From NCBI GenBank assembly GCA_963693085.1, contig OY856410.1, positions 1,390,351,863 to 1,390,415,862 of the forward strand: a stretch of 64,000 nucleotides of DNA. Direction: 5' to 3'. Below, piece by piece: positions 11,924 through 24,719 of the stretch. The position numbers and the translations under genes are program-made. This DNA is from Alisma plantago-aquatica. Lineage: Eukaryota > Streptophyta > Magnoliopsida > Alismatales > Alismataceae. Below the pieces are notes generated by a model. The model was not told the origin of the DNA and ran no database searches. It was given only the letters and a program-made list of their open reading frames with translations. Each line of letters starts with the position of its first letter. The first letter of the stretch is position 1.

Positions 11924-14900
11924 ATGCAAATTTTCTCTTGTAGAATGGCAAAAGAATCATCTTTTAAAATGGGCAAATTAATTGAGAATAAATTCCATAA
12001 CTGGTTGAGGACTGTGAGAAGTGTTCTGCACAATCCAGATATACCAGGAGCCTTAGAATCCACTCTATGTACGCTTAATGCGTTGGTCAAGAAGAAAATA
12101 GGTAAGGGAGAGAAGTGTTCTCTTGCCAAACCAATTTCTTCTACATGGAGAGGATGGAAGGGACAATGGAAGAAAAAGTCGGAGATAGAGATCTCTACTT
12201 CTGGTGTATACGTGATAGAGATTAACTTTACTACTTCTTCGTCATGGGTACTTGATACCGTATGCGGATCTCACATTTGTTCAAATGTGAAGGATCTTAA
12301 GAGAAGTAGGCCTTTGGGGAAAGGCGAGGTTGAACTACGTGTTGCTAATGGGGCAAGAGTTGCCGCCAGTGCCGTAGGAACCTATGAGTTAACTCTACCT
12401 AGTGGGCTAATAATAGAGTTGAAGAACTGCTATTATGTATCTGCCATAAATAGGAATATCATTTCCGTCTCTTGTTTGGACGAAGATGGATTTGAATTTC
12501 TTATTAAGAATGGAAAATGTTCCATTTCTAAAGATGGGATCTTTTATGGCAGTGCCCCTATGTCTTATGGTCTATACTTGATAGACTTGGAGACAAGTGT
12601 TTACAATGTAAACACCAAAAGGCAAAAAAACAACGACTCAAACGAAACATTTCTCTGGCATTGTCGTCTAGGGCACATAAATGAGAAGCGCATTTCTAGA
12701 CTCCATAAAGATGGTTATCTAGACTCTTTTGATTATGAATCAATAGAGACATGTGAATCTTGTTTGTTGGGCAAGATGACCAAGACTCCCTTTTCAGGTA
12801 AAGGTGAGAGAGCTAGTGATCTATTAGGACTCATACATACTGATGTATGTGGGCCTTTTAGAACTAATGCCAGAAATGGGTATCGGTACTTCATTACCTT
12901 TACTGATGATTTCAGTAGGTATGGCTATGTGTACTTGATGAAACATAAGTCAGAAACCCTTGAAAGGTTCAAGGATTTCATGAATGAAGTACAGAACCAG
13001 CTTGGTAAAAGTATTAAGGCACTTCGTTCTGATCGAGGTGGAGAATACTTGATCCAGGAGTTTGAGGACCTTCTGCGAGCCCGTGGTATTGTATCACAAT
13101 GGACTCCACCTGGAACACCACAGCATAATGGTGTGTCTGAAAGAAGGAATCGCACATTGTTAGATATGGTGCGATCAATGATGAGTTTTGTTGATCTTCC
13201 GATTTCCTTTTGGGGTCATGCTCTTGAAACCGCCGTGTTTACTCTTAACCGTGTGCCATCTAAATCGGTTCAAAAGACACCATATGAGATATGGATTGGG
13301 AAGCGTCCCAATTTGTCTTTTCTTAATATTTGGGGTTGTGAGGCTTACGTTAGGAAAATGTTTCCTGATAAGCTTGGACCCAAATCCGATAAATGTTATT
13401 TTGTTGGATACCCCAAGGAAACGAGGGGATACTATTTATACCACCCTACTGACAACAAAGTGTTTGTTGCCAGGACAGCTGTGTTCCTAGAAAAGGAATT
13501 TATTTCCAAAGGAAACAGTGGGAGGAAAGTAGAGCTTGAAGAGGTTCAAGCCCAACAAGAAAACATTGAACCGGTAGATGTACCAGAGGAAAATGGAGAT
13601 TCACAAGGTGTTGTGGAATCTCAGTCTCCTCAGGTAACACAAGGACCTCGTAGATCTAGTAGGACTCGCCTTGAACCTGAGAGGTTTGGATACCTTGTAA
13701 CTCAGGAAGGTGGAGAGTTGATCATAGATGATGATCCAACTACCTACGTAGATGCTATGGAGGGACCAGATTCTGAGAAATGGCTAGAAGCCATGAGATC
13801 CGAGATGGAATCCATGTACTCCAACAAAGTATGGACTTTGGTGGAACCACCTGAAGGGGTAAAACCCATAGGGTGCAAGTGGGTCTTCAAGAAAAAGACC
13901 GACATGGATGGCAATGTGCAAACTTATAAAGGTAGATTGGTTGCAAAGGGTTTTCGACAAATTCAAGGTGTTGACTATGACGAAACCTTTTCTGCTGTTG
14001 CCATGATTAAGTCCATCAGGATCATGCTTGCTATTGCAGCTTATTATGACTATGAGATTTGGCAGATGGATGTTAAAACCGCATTCCTTAACGGGAATAT
14101 TCATGAGGATGTGTGCATGACGCAGCCTGAAGGTTTTGTAGATCCAAAGAATGCTAATAAAGTCTGTAAACTGCAAAGGTCAATCTATGGATTGAAGCAA
14201 GCATCTCGGAGTTGGAATCTTTGATTTGATGAAGAAGTCAAAGTGTTTGGCTTTATTAAAAATGAAGATGAACCTTGTGTGTACAAGAAGGTTAGTGGGA
14301 GCTCGACCACATTTCTCATATTGTATGTGGATGACATACTTTTGATGGGGAATGATGTCTTAGCCTTAGAGAAGGTAAAGACTTGGCTTGGGAAAACTTT
14401 CTCAATGAAGGACTTAGGAGAAGCATCCTACATTCTAGGAATTAAGATCTATAGAGATAGATCTAGAAGTCTTCTCGGACTAAGTCAGAGCACGTACATT
14501 GACAAGGTGCTGAAGCGGTTCAGCATGGAGAACTCAAAGAGAGGCAACGTCCCTATGCTGCATGGAGTTACCGTCTCTAGAACTCAATGTCCCCAATCTT
14601 GTGAAGAGAGGGAGCGTATGAATGGGATCCCATATGCATCAGCCATTGGATCCATCATGTACGCTATGTTGTGCACACGCCCAGATGTCTCGTATGCTCT
14701 CAGCATGACGAGCAGGTACCAGTCAGATCCCGGGGATGCTCACTGGACAGCCGTGAAGAACATCCTCAAGTACTTGCGAAGGACAAAGGATCAATTTCTT
14801 GTGTACGGCGGCGAGGAAGAGCTGGTTGTAAAGGGTTACACCGATGCAAGCTTCCAAACCGATAAAGATGATTACAGATCACAGTCAGGATTTGTGTTTT

Positions 14901-15313
14901 TCCTTAATAATGGAGCTGTGAGCTGGAAGAGTTCCAAGCAAGAAACAGTTGCCGATTCTACTACAGAGGCCGAGTATATTGCTGCTTCGCATGCAGCAAA
15001 GGAGGCTGTGTGGATCAGGAAGTTCATTTCTGAACTTGGTGTAGTTCCTAGTAGCTTTGATGCAATTGAGCTTTATTGTGACAATAATGGAGCTATTGCA
15101 CAAGCTAAGGAGCCCAGATCACATTAGCGGTCCAAGCACATACTGCGGCACTTCCATCTCATTCGAGAGATCGTACAGCGAGGAGATGTGAAGATTTGCA
15201 AAGTACCAACTGAAGACAACATAGCTGATCCACTGACTAAGGCCCTTTCTCAGCAGAAGCATGATGGTCATGCTAGGTCACAAGGACTGCGTTTCCTTGG
15301 TGACTGGCTCTAA
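11924..15313 (+). pseudogene. Copia polyprotein: gag remnant-protease-integrase-RT-RNase H, two in-frame stops
   Basis: One frame runs the whole length, broken by TGA at 14222-14224 and TAG at 15125-15127; the natural end is TAA at 15311-15313. The first ~80 residues keep the gag N-terminus (MAKESS, then a WLR motif), then jump to the protease: the capsid and the CCHC zinc knuckle are missing. The protease motif at about 12250-12270 reads DTVCGSH where the family has DTG, a loss expected to kill it. Integrase follows with HHCC zinc residues (WHCRLGH, later CESC), Asp in IHTDVCG, Asp in LRSDRGG and Glu in NGVSERR. The RT has MDVKTAFLNG and, after the first stop, YVDDILL. RNase H has YTDAS and TTEAEY. 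The stops fit CGA to TGA (Arg) and CAG to TAG (Gln). The lineage looks Tork-like, but that is a weak call. Confidence 0.93.
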
Positions 15314-15314
15314 G

Positions 15315-15328
15315 TGCAAGTGGGAGTC
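15315..15328 (+). other. Polypurine tract of copia element
   Basis: GTGCAAGTGGGAGTC ends directly against the 3' LTR (TGTTGG), the usual place for plus-strand priming. Confidence 0.8.
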
Positions 15329-17576
15329 TGTTGGTATGTATGCCCATAGAGGAAGTCATATGATGATTGTAATGGGATACTTTGTAAATGATTTGAATAA
15401 TAATCAAGGCAATTTCCAATCTATATGTTTAAACTGTTTCTGAGATGATGGTGTAACATGATAGATGTCTAAAGTTTGTTTTACTCAATGACGTATGCTT
15501 TTAGGTTTAGGACCTAAACGATGAGATCATACGGATGTTAAGAGTATACATTCTTGTATAGTCCCTAGTCGGTTGTTATTGTGGAAATAACCATAGACAT
15601 CAATAACACTAAAGACTAGATTGTGTGTTGGTTGATGACAGAATCTCATTAGTCATGATATGGTGATATCAAACCAAGCACATAGGTACTTGTTAGAGAA
15701 CAAGGTACCAGACAGACCCACCGTGAGAGTGACACATGGAACCATGGCATGGTAGTCACAGTCAGCTCTCACAGTGATGGTGGTGAGTGTGATTCTTAGA
15801 CCTGAAATCACTGCACTCAACACATGTCGTTGGGTACACTTTGACATCATCAAACGCAGTCCTGAAACATGGGTTGTTATAAAGGTGATGATTGGGTGGC
15901 TTTGACACATGTGGCTTTTGAGGGGTGAGTGATAGATATGGGATTTGTCCCTCCTAATGGAGTTTGATATCCTTGGCCACTTGATGAGTAGGATTGAGAA
16001 AGACATGCGCATGCACGTGTGAATCAATATGTGATATTGATGTCATACACATCTCACTCGGTCTACTCTGAGATCAAGGAAATGAATGAACATTGACAGG
16101 ATGACTGTTCCATGCCTCAAGTTCATTCTGGATATCAGTGACAAAGGAATTATACATTCACTGTAACACCATTCACGGATTGTAGGATGAAAGTTGTTCT
16201 CCAACTTTCTACTTTCACTTGGGTAGCACTGATGTGTGACTAGGCACCGCTCTTTGCTTGTGAAGTCATAAGTGTTATGGACTTTCACTGCCAACGTGAA
16301 ATGGACCTGCAGGGTCACACACATAGGATTTAACCTGGAAGAGGAGTTTTGTCCACAAAGCAATGTTTAGATTGAATACTAAAGGAGTTTAGTAGTTCAA
16401 TTAAACACTCAATCAGTCGATGGCTCAATATCGTATGGTTCAAGGTGTTGGACGCATTGATTGGAGTATCGATTGATTGAAATCGCAATTGACTGATTTT
16501 GCCCAACCTGTGCTCCCAACTGATCGGTTCATGTGATGAACTGGTCGGCTGAGGTTGCTGAACCGGTTGGCTGGAGTGTCCAGGCCGATCGGCTCATGCC
16601 CAGGTTGAAATGACCGGTTCAAGGGTTGAACCGATCGGCTCAACTGGTGCAACCGACCAGTTGGGAAAAGTCATGTCGGCAAGAATTTTCCTTTGGTTTC
16701 AAATTTCCCAATTCGATTGGGAATAACATTGGTATTCGATACCAATTGGGAACGAAACAAGGAAAGTCTTTTTGAGCCGGATTAGGACTATGAACCGATC
16801 GGTTCAGGGCACCAACCGATCAGTTGGAGTGCCCCAAACGATCGGCTCAGGTCCAACCGATCGGCTCAATGGCCAAACCGATCGGTTCAGTTGTGAACCG
16901 ATCATTTCAAGTTGCGAACCGGTTGCCTTTTGTGGAAAATTCTCGAACCCTTCTACTCCTGCTTTAGTCCCGTATTGTCGGGCACAGAGAACCATGTCCC
17001 ATGACCCACCTATATATATAGGGGTATTGGGGGCTTCTCAGAGTACAACTCAGTGCAAGTTGATTGCTCTGCAAAGTTGTCATTCTCTCTGGTTTTGGTA
17101 ACCGAGAGAGAGCCCGAGCAAGTGCTTCCCGCAAAGGGAGGTGCAGAAAGGGAAGGACAACTGCAGTTGCAATTGACAGCAGGAGAGTGTGTTGATGACT
17201 AGTACGTCAACAGGAGGGTGCGACTCCTTCCACTTCCTTGTGGGACAAGGAGAGTGGAGTTCCGGGTGGTCCGTGTGGACTACTTCAGAGGCGGGAGGTC
17301 ACTGCCGCTCAGGAGGACAACTGTCATCCAACAGTCTGGTAGGAGGAGGAGTCTTCAGTCCCGGTGTGACCAGGAGCTGCACAAACACCGTACAAGACCG
17401 GAGGTGAAGACCGCGCAAGGCGCGTGGTATTGTCGCCGAGCAAGCCTCGGGACAAGGTATGATTCACAAACCATTTTTCCTATTATATAGATGTTGACGT
17501 GATTCCTTTTGTTCCGGGTTTGGGGAGAAATTTTTTTTTGTTTCCGCTGCTGCTCTGCCTCCTCAAAAACCTAACA
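15329..17576 (+). repeat. Copia 3' LTR
   Basis: 2,248 bp, colinear with the 5' LTR. The palindrome cluster is at 16518-16925 and the TATA box at 17011-17020. One palindrome that is perfect in the 5' LTR is mutated here (AACTGATCGGTT at 16518), so the clusters are drifting. Confidence 0.93.
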
Positions 17577-17948
17577 ATGGGGACCCAAACACATCATCAA
17601 TTTCTCTATGATTATGTGACCCTGGAAGGAATAGACTATAATGAGTTACCATCGTCAGGTTGAATGGATGTGTTTGTAGATGTGGTGGTGGTGCAGATCT
17701 AGTGGCTACAAACGACAACATCATTGTCAGGGTCAACTACATTGCACTTACAATGCCCTGCTGTCAGGGTGTGATGGCGTTGGGATTGTTCTGGAAGTTG
17801 GGTTGTGTGGCAAGCGTCGGGTCTGAAGCAATGATGGCATTGTTGTTGTGACGACAAATGGTAGGAGAGGTAATGTTGGTGTGGTGTTGGATGGCTAGAT
17901 CTGAGGCCTCGACAAGGGCAAGTTCATCTATAGATCTGAGGCGCAAGT
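17577..17948 (-). repeat. LTR B, fragment 2
   Basis: Sequence between the copia element and the compound Ty3 element. A block around 17720-17770 (repeated GTCAGGG and TTGCACTTA) recurs with changes at about 59660-59710 just beyond the compound element, as expected if both are parts of one interrupted region. Confidence 0.45.
17944..17948. other. Left target-site duplication of compound Ty3 element
   Basis: CAAGT directly before TGTTACAACC. The same five bases follow the far LTR at 59620-59624. Confidence 0.85.
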
Positions 17949-18738
17949 TGTTACAACCCTGATTTTGGGTTCATTTGGTGAGAAATGTAATTTCTCATAT
18001 TAAAGATATTTGAACAAATAATGATATAATTTATTTTGAATACATGGATTTTGTTTACAATGGCCTTGATGTTTGTATTCTGGGCTTTATTGGCTATTGG
18101 GCCCAAATAACAAGAAAATTCAATTAGTGAATGAATAATTGAATTTTTTAAGAAAAGAAAAATGTGGAAACCTCTAGAAGGCATATCCAAAGAGGGATTT
18201 CGTGCCTATTGGGTTCCAAGGAGTCCAAAGTTGGATAAAGAGTGCAATAATAAAAGAAAAGATCAATTAAATATTTCTTTATTAAGAAAGAAATTGAAAA
18301 CAATGGTAAAATGTGGAAAATAAGTAAAAAGAGGTACAATTGAGTTATCCTTAGTGGATTTTCGTATCCCAAGGATTCCTAATGATAAAAGAAATACCAA
18401 TGAGGAAAATAAAAGAGAAACAAAGAGAAATCCTCAAAAGGAAATATTTTAATAAGAAATAAACTAGATAATGAGAAGTAATGCATATAGATGCATCTAG
18501 AAGGATAATAAGTATCCAATAAAAAGAATTTCAAAATAATTAGAGTTTCTTGGGATCCAAGGAGTCCCAATGAAGAGGAAAGAAAGAGAAAATACCAAAA
18601 TTGCAAAATGAGAGGATAATTGGAAAGAGAGTCATTATGTGCCTCTTCACATATTACTTGTACGCAAAGGAAGAGGGTGAAACAAAAGGAAAGGAGAGAT
18701 TTCTTTTGTATATTTAGGAAATTTGTGAGAAAAGATGT

Positions 18739-18747
18739 ATATATATG
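18739..18747 (+). promoter_or_regulatory. TATA-like box of compound element LTR 1
   Basis: TATATATAT, repeated in LTR 2 (26573-26581) and LTR 3 (34501-34509), each about 45 bp upstream of a CT-rich stretch that would hold the start site. Start not established. Confidence 0.5.
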
Positions 18748-20742
18748 GGTAAGAAGTCTCACACATGACCCAACCCTATTCTCTTTCTCTCTCGACATCC
18801 AACCCGTTCCCATGCTCCTCTCTTCCGTTGTCTTTCTTCTTCCTAACCTAGGTTTTTGCCTAGGATACATGCACAAACCGCAGAACTCTCTCATCATAGG
18901 TGGCAGAAGTTCCTGACCTACAGATCTGAGGGAAACTTTAGGGATCACCAGGAGATCTGCAACGGTCCTCTACCATCAATTTCTCGGTCCTAGGTCGGCA
19001 TGTATGAGCAGATGGATAGTGGAAAGTAGGTGATGTTTGAGGAACACCTGAACAACGTGTTTCTATTCTTCTCGTATGAACGAAGAGGGTTGCCTCTGTT
19101 GTTAGAGGGCAGATCAACTTGGCAGTCCCAATGACCAGGAAGCAGCCAAGAGCTCTGGAACCTTGAACTCCCTGGCGAGGCAGAGGGAGTGCTCCATCTA
19201 GCCAGAGGGCGGGGCTGAAAGAGAGAGGAAGCAGGCGGAGAGGGGAAGTCACACCGGGATTCGTTGGAGAGAGATTGGGTAGGAGAGGCACCCTGCCTCA
19301 CCAACAGGAAACAAATGTAGGCAAGTCGGCATCCCGGCGGTGGGCTGAGAGAAGACAAGGACGACGACATCTGTAGGTGGTGATGGCGAGGTGTTGCCAG
19401 AGAGGAGGTCAAGAATGGGAGTCGCCGATCGAGTCTTGCACCACAGTAGATCACGAAGAAGGCTAGGCTCCACAAGAGAGGAGGGTAGAACCTCAGATCA
19501 GGCGTGACACTAGAGGTGGGGTGCGCAGTCGTGATCGCAAGTCGACCTCTGTCGAGGGACTCAGGATGCTCGCGAGGTTGAGGGCAGGTTACGGCCCATT
19601 GGACAATTATGCCCCCGAATACACAACAACCGAAGCAATCAAGGTAAGGGCAGATACATCATTTAATTGTGTTCTTATGTAGCTGCCCGCTTGGCAAATT
19701 AGCTTGTAGAGACGCTGACGTGTCAGCATGTGATTGGTTCATATCAGTTTAGCTTGCAAAAATCATAGAAAACAATCAATGACTTAGATGGAGACATATT
19801 TTATATAAAAACTGATCAGGAGATCGAGAGGAATCCAAATAAAATACTCTAAAAACCTTACTATACTTCCTGTTCAAAAAGCATAAGATATACATGTCCT
19901 AATGTGTTAATGAAAAAGGGAAAACCTAGATTTTCCTTATCTTGATGCTTAATTGAATATGTTCTTTCATGTTAACATAATACCTGATCTAGACCTATAT
20001 GATGAAGAAATTCTTGATAAAGATGAATAATTGATGATTTTATGTTAGTAATCTCATACAATGTTGATTTAGGGTTTTGAAATCAATGAGGACATCTTGA
20101 TATAATCTTAATGTTGATAATATGAAGTAGATGTAATGAGTAGTCTAATATGCCTAATATGATGAATATGATTTCACCTAATATGCATTAATGGGCTTGA
20201 AAACTCTAATTTAGGTGAATATGTCTTTTAATTGTTTTAATGTTGCAAATCCATGAATAAATAGAGACATGATGATCCTAAATCAATTTGGGTATAAAAG
20301 ACTATTAAAATGGACAATCTGAGCAATTAAGGTTTATTAAGTAGAAAAGAGTAATTTAGGGTTGGTTGACCTAAAAGGGATAAAGTATGAGAAATTGATC
20401 TAAGAAACCCTAATGAATATTAATGAAACCTTAATTCGGATTAGAAACCCTAGAAAGTGAATCCAAGTCAATAAAGTAGATTCTTGTTAAAGTGTGTAAT
20501 AAATAGAGTACATATTCTTTTTAGGAATTATTTGATTGTTGAATTGCTTGCTTGGATTGCTTTCTTGGTTGGAATTGCTTAATGCTTGTGAAATCTGCAA
20601 TCAAAGGTATGTGGCTACGCTTATGAATAATCGCTTTAATTTCACGGTGTTTTCCAAACGTGTTTACCGGTTGCTTGAAATTAACTGTTGGATGTTTTTC
20701 ATTTCATGCAACTATATAGAGTGACTATGACTATCACTATGA

Positions 20743-20744
<2 letters not shown>

Positions 20745-20833
<89 letters not shown>
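20745..20833. repeat. (AC)n(AT)n microsatellite in LTR 1
   Basis: An AC run of about 17 units passes straight into an AT run of about 27 units. LTR 2 has only an AT run at the same place (28579-28626). The corresponding part of LTR 3 is deleted. Confidence 0.95.
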
Positions 20834-20834
<1 letters not shown>

Positions 20835-21563
20835 CTGGCTAGATCTGGATCCACCTCTGTGTCTTGTAAAGGCTAAAAAGGGGTAACCTAGAGTAAGGTC
20901 TAGATTATCGTGGGTTAGAAATTGGGCTACCAAGTGTAGTGCCGTGAGACCCTTTAGCATGCCATGAGTTAAGGAGTGGGCTACTTATGGGTAGTGCCAT
21001 GTGACTCAACCCTAGAAACTGGTTCACCTATGAGTGGGACCATGAGGGGTTTATTGGGGATCTACTATAAGGAAAGTAGCATCCAGGTCCATTGTAGGGA
21101 CAACGCAGAGGATAGGGAATGCATAGATCGTGCAGTTATATTTAAAACGTAAACTTGTTTGTTAAATGGTAATTGGCTGCAATACATTGGTATGAATAAT
21201 TGCACGATTATTGTTTCCTCCACATACCAACTTTGGCTGACCGACGTTTTGTTTGTCGACGATTTAGGTACAAGCCAAAAAGGACAGACAGTAAATCGTC
21301 ATATTGTGAAATACATGAAGTAAAATACAAGGAGGATTAGATAGAGTAGAATGCATAAGTGGATAGAAGTTTAGAGATCCATGTTTTCAAAAAGGTATGT
21401 AAAAGTTTGTTTTATTTTTCTTACAACTTTCCAGTGTAGTCTGCTAAATTTTAATTATTTTTCTTGGTTAAATGTCGAACCTTTGATCCGGAAATTATGG
21501 GTACAACTTCGACCTCTCAGTCTCCCTTAATTGGGGGTTACCAGAAGGTGGGGTCGTAACATT

Positions 21564-21576
21564 TGGTATCAGAGCG
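21564..21576 (+). other. Primer-binding site, internal region 1
   Basis: TGGTATCAGAGCG, two bases after LTR 1 ends. The second copy is at 29355-29367 after LTR 2. Confidence 0.9.
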
Positions 21577-24500
21577 TAGGTTCCTCACTTAACCATTAAT
21601 AATTGTTAAATTTTACAAACTCCATAGAACCCAAGGGAGTTATTAGAGTATTATCAGAAAGACAGAGGTGTCTAGAAAAGGATCATGACCGGGGGCTGGC
21701 AATATTTTCCTCCGCACCGCTAGTCAGAATACGCGGACTCTCGGATCCGTGTGACTTCCTGGCCAAAGTCTTAGGGTATGAATCGAAATAAGATACCTTT
21801 AGGACTTTCTCATCTTATTCATCCCTCCTCATCACAAATTCTGTTAAGGACCTTACGGATTAGGGTTTTCTCTCTTCTCCTCACCCTCTTGAGGTATGGG
21901 TAAGATTAATAAGGTCTAAGGAATCCTCCATCAAATTAATGAAAAGCATGTAAATAAGTTGTCATGGACATAAGCTTAATAGAGTAAGCATAAACTAAAG
22001 AATAGATACATGCTTAGGTCGTATGACATAAGTTGTCATGCCCTCAGGAGAGACCTGAGGATAGACCTCCTTGTCGGGAGGATGAGTAGAGAGAGTCTTG
22101 GAGGAAGAGGCCTCCATTAAAAGTAGAGACCTAACACATCCTCTAAGGATGATGTTAACCCTAACCCTAAGTGGAGGTTAGAGAGAGAGATGACATGATG
22201 AGTTAGATGTCATGGTAAACCAGGCATTTGGATAGACATGCCTTGGATGCCTTATGATCCATGAGAGGTTAGATGGCCTAGTACCTTTGGAAACCCAACC
22301 CCAGGAAGGGTCGTGCATGTTTGAGTGAAGGATAGCTCCTTGATTGATGAGATTAGAGAAGAACCTATGGAAACCCCATGATCCTATATGGGCATAATAG
22401 GCACCCAGAATGTATCAGTAGTGTGAGAAATAGGTTGAAACCCTGGCCGAGAGAGTTTGATGGATAGCTTGTGAGAGCTATGGATGACCTTGAGCAAACG
22501 TTATAAGCTTCACCCACGTAGAGGTATGTTGGTGAGCTTAATCCCTCATGGTGAGGTTGGTTATAATGTTAGCTCTAGAGAGAGAACAAGAAACCAAGCA
22601 AGGAGGTTCGAATCCTAGACCCCGAGATATGAGGAAAAGTAGGGAGTTGAGGATGATGTGACCTAAGTGGATGATAGTGGTCGCCAGATAATTGATCCCT
22701 AGAGGTTGATGATGTCTTGGTTGCCATGAGAGGAACGAAACCCTAGAGAGAGGATGAATCTGCTGGTACCTCTGTGCCTTTGGTATAGGTGTTACCCTCC
22801 TGAGAGAGGGAGAAGAGTTCCTTAGACCTGGAGAGGTTTAGTAACAGGTTTTGAGGCCTTGTACCTTGTTGTCTTTAAGGAGGACTCGACTCTGAAGTGT
22901 TGCTCGAGTTGAAGGATGACAGGAAGTGCATGTCATGTCTTTTGCATGCTAATTCATGGTTAAGAGATAGAGCATGCAGTTGGACACTTAAAAGTGAACC
23001 TAGGGTTCCTAGGCCTAAGAGGGGAAGTGGTATACCTAATGCTCATGATGAGAATTAAGTTGCTATAGTTTCGAGCATGGTACTCCTCATGTATAAAGGA
23101 AAAGGGAAGCCCCTTAAGTTTAGAGTATGTTTGATGAACCCCTCACAGCTAAGTTGATGACAAGGGAAGGTATGATCTTGATCCAATGCGGAGGAATGAG
23201 AACAAGTATGACCTAGCATGGTTAGTCATTGGTCCTCTTGTGCCTTAGTAGTTGTTGGGTTAAGCATGCTCATATGATTGTAAAACCTAATGAGGTTTGT
23301 GACCTTGTTGTCAAGAGTTGTAGTTTCCTCCCATCCTGGGAGAGGGACCCTTTTGTAGGGTGTATACCAATTATGTTGGTTTAAGGTAACCTAAAGAGGT
23401 CTCATAGGATCTTGAGAAGCTATGTTTTAAGTGCATGGTATGAGGACGAACCACTAGACCCATATATATCCATCTCTATGTTCGTATGGATGTGTTACTA
23501 TGGAGGTAACCGGTATGGGGCTTAACCAGTTAGGCAGGTTGCCATGATCCCTGTGAACAGATAAAAGTCATCCCATGAATGCAGAGAGAGATATGATGAA
23601 GGCTTGGGTAAGGTTCTAAGTTGAACATGAACTATAAAAGAATCCTAAGTCTATCCTAGGGTCAGGTAGGGATAAGACCGATGGAAGTAGGAGTTGCCTC
23701 ATTCTCTGGTTGCACATGACCATAGGGTCGGGAGGTAACAACTATCATTGTCTCAGGGCCATGGGTTTGGAGATGGATCACCTTCATGAACTCATGGAAC
23801 CCAAAGGGCAGATGAATAGGGCACTCTCTGGATGCATAAGGAAAGAGGGATGACCCCGAAAGTGTCGGTACCCCCATGGCCCTAGAGGAGATGACCAAGG
23901 GATGTGTATAGGTTCGAGACCAGTTTTTCATAGAAGTATCCTTGATATCAAGGTGATTGTGATGTAGAGACATAGGTGGCACATCACAACTTGGATTTAA
24001 AGGTGTACTGGCAGGGTGAGACGTACCATCTCTACTCTTGGAACAAGAAGAACTCTGTATTTGGACTGCAACCAAATGCTTATTTCCTCTTGTTATGGGA
24101 GTGAGAGATATGACAGTATGGATTCCATACACCAAGGATAAAGATAATGTAGGTTGGAACATTGCCATGAGATATGGGGACGGAGAAGATAGCACGCCCT
24201 GGTAATGTGAATGATACATGGATGGTTTGCAAACATTAAGAGGAATGAGTTAGTCACCTTATGAGGATGTTTTTATCAAGAGATATGAGTCATACAAGGT
24301 TGAGTTTGATCACCAAGAAGATAAGCTCAAAGTGTTCTCAATGAAGATATATTTAGAGCTGAGATGAGATTATAAGTGGAATACATGGAGGTGTATGTCT
24401 TCAACATTACCTAATACCTAAGGATGTGAAGGGGTAATGGATGCTCTGGTTGAGATATAACTACCTAGTTTGGCTAGAGACTAGAAGAGGTTGTTAGGCT

Positions 24501-24719
24501 AACCCTAAGTTCGGAACGGAGATGTGTTTGGTTAACACTTAGATGTAACGAGATCTATTGAACAAGTTAATGGTTGTTTGGTTAGCCAGCCTAGGCCTTG
24601 ATGCAATGAAAGGATGGTTGAAGAACCTCAAATGCACTACTTTGGAAAGGAAGGTGATGAAACCCCGACTAGAGTGGTTTAGGGTTTCTGAGGAATCGAT
24701 CTTGAGGAATCATGACATA

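Larger units (their letters stand above)
8312..17576 (+). mobile_element. Ty1/copia LTR retrotransposon, gag-deleted
   Basis: Two near-identical LTRs (8312-10561 and 15329-17576; both TGTTGGTATG...CCTAACA) flank a primer-binding site, a pol frame in the order protease-integrase-RT-RNase H (the copia order), and a polypurine tract. The LTRs differ by only scattered substitutions and small indels, so the insertion is relatively young. Five-base flanks (TTCGG on the left, ATGGG on the right) do not match, so no target duplication is visible. The element lies within LTR B of the minus-strand family. It has lost nearly all of gag and carries two in-frame stops, so it could move only with help. Confidence 0.95.
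17949..21561 (+). repeat. Compound element LTR 1
   Basis: 3,613 bp, TG...CA ends. A TATA-like run at 18739-18747 is followed by a pyrimidine-rich start region (CTCTTTCTCTCTCGAC), present in all three LTRs. The 18940-19570 block is GC-rich. A dinucleotide microsatellite lies at 20745-20833. Confidence 0.9.

Noticed and set aside
13784..14176. 130-codon minus-strand frame
   Set aside because: Antisense to the copia RT, whose plus-strand motifs are unambiguous.
18620..18916. 98-codon plus-strand frame in LTR 1, repeated in LTR 2 at 26455-26751
   Set aside because: Similarity is due to LTR duplication. It spans the TATA-like box and presumed start, and LTR 3 does not keep the frame.
18938..19475. 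Overlapping minus-strand frames of 117 and 161 codons in the GC-rich part of LTR 1 (also in LTRs 2 and 3)
   Set aside because: GC-rich composition and LTR copying explain them. No start context or domain was found, and the two frames overlap one another.
20712..20960. Minus-strand frame with long Tyr-Ile and Cys-Val runs
   Set aside because: Translation of the (AC)n(AT)n microsatellite.
22148..22170. CCCTAACCCTAA resembling a telomere repeat
   Set aside because: Less than two units and present in both internal copies; chance match within the element.
23662..24219. Minus-strand frame of 185 codons in internal region 1, with a similar one at 31496-32011
   Set aside because: Its presence in both internal copies follows from the duplication. 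It lies antisense to the element, has no recognisable domain, and is shorter in the second copy.
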